Assembly (NCBI GenBank): GCA_032622095.1
Contig: CP136061.1
Location: 214,612,373-214,676,372 of the forward strand
Direction of reading: 5' to 3'
Length of the DNA stretch: 64,000 bases
Source: Siphonodentalium dalli
Lineage: Eukaryota > Mollusca > Scaphopoda > Gadilida > Siphonodentaliidae
A program made the translations under genes and the position numbers. Positions 57,441 through 64,000 of the stretch are shown here, piece after piece. The stretch's first letter is position 1. Each line of letters starts with the position of its first letter. The notes below the pieces were generated by a model. That model was not told the DNA's origin, searched no databases, and saw only the letters and a program-made list of their open reading frames with translations.

Positions 57441-58249
57441 GTTGATCTTTACTCAACACGCAGTGCTATATTTTGCATGCTAACACACAAGTCCACCCCT
57501 TTCTGTCAAGTCATGATTGTTCTTACTAAGAAGAAATCCCCCGTATTATATTTTCTCACCAAATGTAAGTGAGTAATTTTTTAATTGTTCTGCAGTCTCC
57601 TGAACACCAGAATGTAACATACTACTGATATCTCGCCTTCCTTGTACATTCGTTTCCACTGTCTGAGAAGTACAATTTTACAACACACGCCAATCCCAGT
57701 CGATTGCACCAACCATAACGCGGCATCCTATTCAAATGACGACGCTAAAAAAAACAAACGGAAACGTTTGTGTTATCTGCGATTGATGCAGAATTACATA
57801 TGATCAGTACGATTTACTATTCCCCAATAACTACAGCCGCGCTAACCATACAGTAGTACGTTACGTTATGTACGTGTTCATTGTATTAATATAGTATGTA
57901 CATATACACTGCACATTGTATTATATAACACATCATATCTCCTTAAATAGGAGGCAATAAAGATATATATATACTGTATATAGTTCAATATTTGCACCAC
58001 ACAAACATTTACTTTGTCACCACACGCACCAGCACACAGTGTGAAATACATGGGTTGAAATGACAAAGAAAGATTCGCCAAGCACGAGTAACAAATAATC
58101 AAATCAGATTTGCCTGTCGCAATGGCTCGGTGTTGACCGTGACTTATAACGGGCCCGATTTTTGCTCACACGAACGAATAACGTTTTCTTTCTGTGTGCA
58201 TTTCTATATCGACCCGTTTGCATTAGTATGCGTGTAGAACTATATACAG
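57441..58249. other. No gene seen
   Basis: AT-rich; the frame 57369-57572 is unrecognised and overlaps the S repeat. Confidence 0.35.
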
Positions 58250-59830
58250 ATCTACAGCAACGTAAACACACCCAAAGGCGCTATCTCATGATATTCCCTG
58301 GCCAGGTGACCAATTTCCCTACATATCGTCTAAGCTGATAATAAACGCTATTTATGGCTCATTTATGATAATTAGTACAAGTTTTAAGTTCTCCTTTATG
58401 GTCTACGGCACCTATCCAATGATACTCCCCGGGTCAATTCACCCCTGCATACCAATTTCCATCGACCATGGTCCAACCATTTTGGGTATAAGTTAATTAC
58501 TTAATTAAAATGGTTTATCAGTGCCCCTTTAAGTCGTCTGAGGTCAACGGTATTTATCATATGACACTCATCGGGTGAATTTATATCTGTGAATCAATTT
58601 TCAACGACCAGATTCCAACCATTTTTGGTATATATTTAACTATCTAGTGAAAATAATTATTCCTGTCCTGTTAAGACATCTTATGTCAATGGCACCATGA
58701 CACTCCCTGGCTTCAATTGACCTCGGTGCACATATGTTGAAATCCGAGGGTCCAGTCGTTTGTTGCCTATAGTCAAAATATATATAAGTAAAAAAATTAG
58801 TGCCATTTTTAAAACATATGAAGTTAATGTGACCTATCTAATAAGATTGCCCGGGTCAAAATGACCCATATGTACATATTTTCAGCTGCGAGGGTCCAGG
58901 CGTTTGGTCGCCTATAACCCAGGCAACAAGCAAAAAAACAAACAAAATGTTTATTAGTATAGACTAGCTTGTGTACCCGGCGTTGCTCGGGTGAAGAATT
59001 AGTAAATTATTAGTGCCCCTTCGAGTCGTTTCAATTAAGTATTAGCCACTTGAGGTAAACAGCACATATTGCATGACACTCTCCGGATAAAGTTACCCAT
59101 ATCGTTTAAGCTGATAATAAACGGTTTTTATTGCTAACGATTAGTGCCTGTTTAAGTCAACGGCACCTATGAATGACACTCCCCACATTATTGAAAATCT
59201 ATGTTAATATAATTTATTAGTCTCCCTTTAAGTCACATGAAGTCAAATACGACAAACCCATGCTATTACCACGACCAGGGTTCAACTGTTTTGGACATAC
59301 GATTAATTATTAGTGTCCCTTTACGTCGCCTGGTGTCAACGGGACCTATCCTATGACACTCCGTGTGCCAAACCGTACCTATTCCAAGAGACACTCTGGG
59401 GAATTTACGTCCCTCCATATCTCCTAAACGGACAAATGCGCTCTGTATTGTTTATTATTAGTGCCACTTTAAGTCATCTGAGATCCATGACACCTATCCC
59501 ATGACAATATCTGGGTCAAGTACCAATTTTCCACATATATTCTCAGGTGATAATAAATGCTCTTTATTGATCACCAGTACCCATTTAGGTCATATGAAGT
59601 CAAAGGCACCTGTTGCATGATCCCCCTTTAAGTCATTTGAGATCAAAGACCCCTATCGCAGGGCATTCGTCTGGTCAAACGTGTGTAACAATTAGCTCAA
59701 TGGTTTCAACAATGTTAGGTAGCGGTATGTAATTAATTATTTAATGAAATTAATCATGAATTATATGTTTCACGTTACGTCATCTGACGTCAACGGCAAC
59801 TATTCCGATTTAAGTGACAAACGAACAAAC
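58250..59830 (+). repeat. Highly degenerate tandem array (family U)
   Basis: At least ten diverged units carry ATTAGTGCCCCTTTAAGTC, then TCATCTGAGGTCAACGG-like, CACCTATCCNATGACACTCC and CCGGGTCAA words, spaced roughly 75-210 bp apart. Several include GCTGATAATAAACGCTNTTT. A sharp motif TGTACCCGGCGTTGCTCGGG stands at 58974-58993. No conserved frame was seen. Confidence 0.6.
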
Positions 59831-59876
59831 ACACATAATTGAGTGTTACCATTATAGATAGCGGTACTTTTTATTA

Positions 59877-59967
59877 ACAGCATCAGTTTACCCCACCAGC
59901 ATCATATCGATTTATCAGGACCCGCCAACATCATAGGAAATTAGCAGGACCACATAACCACGGGTTG
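59877..59967 (-). repeat. Family R repeat, inverted
   Basis: CAGCATCAGTTTACCCCACC, AGCATCATATCGATTTATCA and AGGACCACATAACCACGGGT. Confidence 0.6.
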
Positions 59968-61184
59968 AATCCTCCATCTATCACACCTTAAGAGGAAACT
60001 ACCCAGTGTGGGGTTAGCCCACTAGTGTCTAGGCCATATGGGACTATATGGAGAAAAAATACAAATGGATTACAAAACAAGAAAACCATAGTCAGAAATG
60101 GTAACGCACTCAAGATCATATATTATATACCCATGATTGTAATTATGGAATATAAAATATATTGGTTTCACGAATGACAAACTCATAGAATTAATCGCCT
60201 TGCACTTCTTGGCATCCGAATAACAATTGAAATTGAAATTGAAATTCCCAACTACACCTTTTACCGGACTCGGCCTCCGGGTCGCAGTTCGACTTTTAAT
60301 CCGTCCAAAAACTCCCATTCTATAAATAAAACGCCCATGCGCCCACTGTATACCAAGAAACAGCGAAACATTATACACGCGGAGCGCGGAATAATTAGCC
60401 TTCATTATCATTTCCATTACCTAGAATAATATGCTATGCATGTTTTTGTTGATGTTATGGGCTTACTTTCAGGTTGATTCTATCGCATATATAGATGTTT
60501 CGAAAATATAAAATAAGTTGAGGAGAATAAATATTTGGCAGTATTTAGTTGCAGTGTAGCTTTTTTAATTTTGCCTACAAAATGTATGTATACAATCTAA
60601 TGTTACGGATTGTATTGTATTTGTGGTCACACATACTCACAGAGTGTGTGAACTTTTGACAATAACATACTAGTTTATAAGCCGCACAAATACTATCGTC
60701 TTTACTTGCTTTGCAATCAAGTTACCCAATAGCCAGGGTGCTTTTCTGCATACCAGTAAAATAAAATGGTTCTTAGATTATCTGTGTATAAAGATGAAAG
60801 TCAAGTGAAAGAAATTTGCATCTAATTTAACAAATATAGAATAATGTGACAAGAAATTAGAGCTTGCTTGACTATAATTTTATATATTTGGGGGGTGGGG
60901 GCACATGGGTCCTGGAACTTAATTTATTAAAATAATGTAATAAAATATAATATAAAAAAGTTCCCGGACCCTTGTGGGGGATAAAATTAGTAGGGGTGGA
61001 GGTCTGAATAAGGGGCTGATGCAATGTTGGGTTACCGTAAACAAAGTCCTTATTATTTATTGATTGTATTTACATGTATAGTCAAAATTATTAAAAAAGA
61101 AAATATTGAAAGAAATTGACAAAATAATATAATTATTTTTGAATTTATCTGTTTTAGACTTTAGTGTTTATCAGTATTACCGCT
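59968..61184. other. No gene seen; microsatellite and hairpin
   Basis: An (ATTGAA)n run is at 60225-60246, inside an unrecognised minus-strand frame of 115 codons (60070-60417). GGGTCCTGGAACTT (60907-60921) pairs with AAGTTCCCGGACCC (60958-60972), with one mismatch, across an AT-rich loop. Confidence 0.4.
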
Positions 61185-61198
61185 CCCCCCCCCCCCCC
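61185..61198 (+). repeat. Poly-C run (14)
   Basis: An uninterrupted C homopolymer. Confidence 0.85.
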
Positions 61199-61765
61199 AT
61201 AATAATGGTGACGCCACCCAGCACCTCGTCACTGCTCCATCATCACTATTTCTCCTATGGCATTGTTTGCGATCGTATGCATACAACGCAATAAACGAAT
61301 TAATTTGGATTGACTGACCTAATTCCGACAATTAAGCTGACATAGTTTTGAAATGGTCCCCATTGTCTTGTAACGGTCGTTATTGTCAAACAGTGCTAAA
61401 ACTGAACAATCGCAAATTTCGCTGCAAAATGTTCATTTAATCTAAAACTACGACGACTTACGGTAGTATATATAATCCATGTAACGACATATTTACTAGT
61501 CCATGTTGCCGTTAGATCCTATTATATAATTAGTTTAATTATATTGACTAATTCTTCGCTCGTATCATTAAATGTCACGTCACAACTTATCAGGTCAAGG
61601 TCATAAATCCACACGTTAACGGTTGGAGTTCATTCTCACGTTCACCATTTAAATTCGCACAGCACTATTTTGCTGCACGATTTCAAAACTGACAAAACTA
61701 TTTTCGTAAAAGTGTTTTATCTGGTGACCGTCTTAGCTTTAATCCTTCCCGAAGATACGTGTGTA
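61199..61765. other. No gene seen
   Basis: AT-rich sequence with no recognised feature. Confidence 0.4.
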
Positions 61766-62129
61766 TTAACCCTTTACCCAACAAAACGGCCAAAAACGCC
61801 CAAAAACGCCCAAATAAAGCTTCAACAGCCTAATGTATCTTCGGTCTGTCTCAATAACACCATACAAATATGGATATCATTTGAACCGGTTCATTGACCA
61901 CATTGTGATGGTTACAGTTATAACCTGTGCCAATGCATTCTCTTATATATGCGAGTCGACCATAGGTCGCCTCGCATATATAAGAGAATGCATTGGCCTA
62001 AAAAATTTTTATCATTTTTAATATGTGTTAAGCCAATGCATTCTCTTATATATGCGAGGCGACCTATGGTCGACTCGCATATATAAGATAATGCATTGGC
62101 ACAGGGCCGTTCTGTTGGGAAAGGGTTAA
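61766..62129 (+). mobile_element. Family P element P9
   Basis: TTAA at both ends. The right end lost one T and A (TGTTGGGAAAGGG). AACGCCC is duplicated in the long arm. The spacer between hairpins is shortened. Confidence 0.9.
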
Positions 62130-62578
62130 AGACCATCGCAATGGAAATGTACACCGAGAAGAACATATATATATATAACTACTCCATCACTTTGTTGTGA
62201 GGATGGTGTATAATTATGCTCCCAGTAATTATTCTGATATTTAAATAGTTATGAACTTGATTGAAATGAACTCGAAAGAAATAAAACCACAACCGTGTAT
62301 ATAGGCTGATGACAATTGTCACATGTAAGCTTATTGTAAAATCCTTTTTGATATTGACATCGTTGTTAAAATAAAAAAAAATCCAAGCTGAAGGTGTACT
62401 AAAGCACGCAATCGCACCCCCAACCACAACACTGGAGTTGCGTCGTGGTCAACCGTTTTAGCAGCTAAATCCGCGAATGCCGTATAACCGCAGATCTAAG
62501 TAACCACTGGCTTAAATCTGGTCCAGCCAGACCAATGCCTTAGCAGTGGTGTGTCTGTATCGTCGAGCTAATTAATCA
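62130..62578. other. No gene seen
   Basis: A (TA)n run is at 62166-62178. The minus-strand frame at 62179-62427 is unrecognised. Confidence 0.4.
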
Positions 62579-62700
62579 TACAGTAATGTCCTAAGTAATC
62601 GACTCCTTAACCACAGCAGAATTATGGGTAACTTTTTCAGGATTTAGTCGGAAATATGACTTGAGGCCATTCATCGGAAATTTCTCAGTGAGAGCTTTCC
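62579..62700 (+). mobile_element. Family F element, 3' truncated (F3)
   Basis: TA, CAGTAATGTCCTAAGTAATC, then GGATTTAGTCGGAAATATG and CATTCATCGGAAA as in F2. The sequence passes into an E-like fragment (62701-62810) before reaching a right end. Confidence 0.6.
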
Positions 62701-62813
62701 GATTGAACTTATTTGATTCGGAAATAAGCCCAGAGTGAACTTATACCCGTTATTTCGTTCACGCGGGCCACATTGAAAACACTTTACCACGGTAAATAGA
62801 CTTATAAATAAAC
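62701..62813 (+). repeat. E-like repeat fragment
   Basis: GGAAATAAGCCCAGAGTGAA, CTTATACCCGTTATTTCGTT and GGGCCACATTGAAAAC resemble 47375-47435 and 56366-56430. Confidence 0.5.
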
Positions 62814-63439
62814 TACAGTAATGCCCTAAGTAATCGACTCCTTAAACACAGCTGAATTATGGGTAACTTTTCAGGATTTAGTCGGAAATATGGCTTGTTG
62901 CCATTCATCGGAAAGCTCTCGGGGAGAGCTTTCCGATGAATGGCAACAAGCCATATTGGAGAGCTTTCCGATGAATGGCAACAGGCCATATTTCCGACTA
63001 AATTCCGCGGTGTTTAACCATTTACCCAACAAACCGGCCAAAACCGGCCAAATAAAGCTTCAACCGCCTAAAATATCTTCGGTCTGTCTCAATAGAACCA
63101 TACAAATATGGATATCATTGGAACCGGCTCATTGACCACATTGTGATGGTTACAGTTATGCCCTGTGCCAATGCATTCTCTTATATATGCGAGTCGATCA
63201 TAGGTCGCCTCGCATATATAAGAGAATGCATTGGCCTAAAAAATCTTTTTTTAACACTTTTTACCATTTTTTCTTACATTCTTTAACAATTTTATAATTT
63301 TTAATGTATTAAGCCAATGCATTCTCTTATATATGCGAGGCGACCTATGGTCGACTCGCATATATAAGAGAATGCATTGGCACAGGGCCGTTCTGTTGGG
63401 TAAAGGGTTAAGGAGTCGATTACTTAGGGCATTACTGTA
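62814..63439. mobile_element. Family F element F2 split by P10
   Basis: TA, CAGTAATGCCCTAAGTAATC, GACTCCTTAAACACAGC at the left is mirrored at 63408-63439. The interior has a perfect 33-bp hairpin (62888-62920 with 62924-62956, 3-base loop). A third partial copy of the arm follows at 62957-62996. P10 sits in the TTAA of the right inverted end. Without P10 the element would be about 230 bp. Confidence 0.8.
63014..63411 (+). mobile_element. Family P element P10, nested in F2
   Basis: TTAACCATTTACCCAAC at the left (one substitution); TGTTGGGTAAAGGGTTAA at the right. Both hairpins are present; the first tip has CGATC opposite GGTCG. Confidence 0.92.
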
Positions 63440-63550
63440 TTGTTCAAATAGTGCCATAGTGGACTTATTTCGCTTGGAAATGCGTTAATTTGGAATCTTT
63501 TCGACCTCCAAATAGGTTCATATTGAGCTTATGATTCAGGAGAACAGGGC
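63440..63550 (+). repeat. E-related repeat fragment
   Basis: TTTTCGACCTCCAAATAGGT, TCATATTGAGCTTATGATTC and AGGAGAACAG are the inverse of 44920-44965. Confidence 0.5.
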
Positions 63551-64000
63551 TGGGCCCTGTTTCATGAAGCAATGTCATAAGATTATCTTAAGATGGACTT
63601 AATCTAAGATCTAAGGTGGATCTTATGATGTAACTTTTCCGTTTCAAGAACGCGTTTCACAAAACAAGATTAAGTCCTACTTAAGTAGTAAGATAAGTTC
63701 CCGCTCATTTAGACTGGTTATCGACAATTTACTACAGTCCGGAACAAAATATGTGGGCTTGTGCAATCTGTATGTACGGCATTGAGAGGTTATCGAGAAA
63801 GAGCCGAGTCCGAGTTGACATTATTGTGTGCCAGGGATGCTGGATGGCGGCTGGGTGGGTGGGCGAATCAGCGCATGTATCTTAGTGTCTATAGTCAGTG
63901 GCCTTATATTCGCATATGGATTGTTTGTTTGAACATATTTTATTTGACCCTCATTACATAATACATTTAACAAATTAGAATCTGAAATATTATATGAGTT
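63551..64000. other. No gene seen; possible short repeat
   Basis: CCCTGTTTCATGAAGC (63556) and CGCGTTTCACAAAACAAGAT (63651), each followed by TTAAG-rich words, suggest a diverged repeat up to about 63700. The frame at 63761-63961 is unrecognised. Confidence 0.35.

Noticed and set aside
60070-60417. 115-codon minus-strand frame
   Set aside because: It contains a hexanucleotide microsatellite and no recognisable domain or splice sites.

Overview
The window looks like nuclear DNA of an animal, most likely a marine invertebrate. It is AT-rich, has no operon-like gene layout, and is crowded with short non-coding transposons, tandem repeats, retrotransposon fragments and one tRNA-derived SINE. I cannot place it in a phylum from sequence alone. 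I recognise no intact gene. The reading frames are short, and many lie inside repeats. The best protein-coding signals are a splice-bounded candidate exon on the minus strand (1208-1340), a weaker one on the plus strand (1410-1493), and decayed retrotransposon coding remnants (4411-5080 and 44735-44865, both minus). The window may be intronic or intergenic.

The main actors are TTAA-flanked miniature elements. Family P (ten copies, about 300-400 bp) has piggyBac-like ends, TTAA then CCCTTTACCCAACA. It carries two 67-bp near-perfect hairpins in mirror-image order. Family Q (about eleven copies, ends near CCCTTTCATGAC) carries a related hairpin pair whose tips differ but still pair. The P-type hairpins also sit inside a family Q copy (22172-22653) and inside an element with unrelated ends (27409-27845). 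Three further families (A, B, C) begin AGG or AGA next to TTAA, and several neighbouring elements share a single TTAA at their junction. A separate family (F) has TA plus CAGTAATG ends of Tc1/mariner type, and one copy was split by a family P insertion.

Layout. 0-9 kb: candidate exons, an A element, a LINE fragment and a long hairpin. 9.0-11.6 kb: satellite of about 135-bp units with a higher-order period of 1486 bp, with a P element inserted in its first unit. 12-29 kb: P, Q, B, C and H elements, short tandem arrays and the chimeric element J. 30-38 kb: palindromes, degenerate arrays and a duplicated pair of Q elements. 39.8-40.2 kb: SINE with target-site duplication. 41-45 kb: a direct 1.3-1.4 kb duplication; only its second copy has an RNase H remnant. 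45.6-47.3 kb: 26-bp minisatellite with about 65 units. 47-53 kb: a dense run of P, B, Q, C and H elements, then a 30-bp array. 54-64 kb: S, A, E, P and F elements and a degenerate array at 58.2-59.8 kb.

Nothing here forms a pathway. The coherent story is transposon biology: non-autonomous elements sharing TTAA targets and hairpin modules, with several nested insertions that can be read directly.
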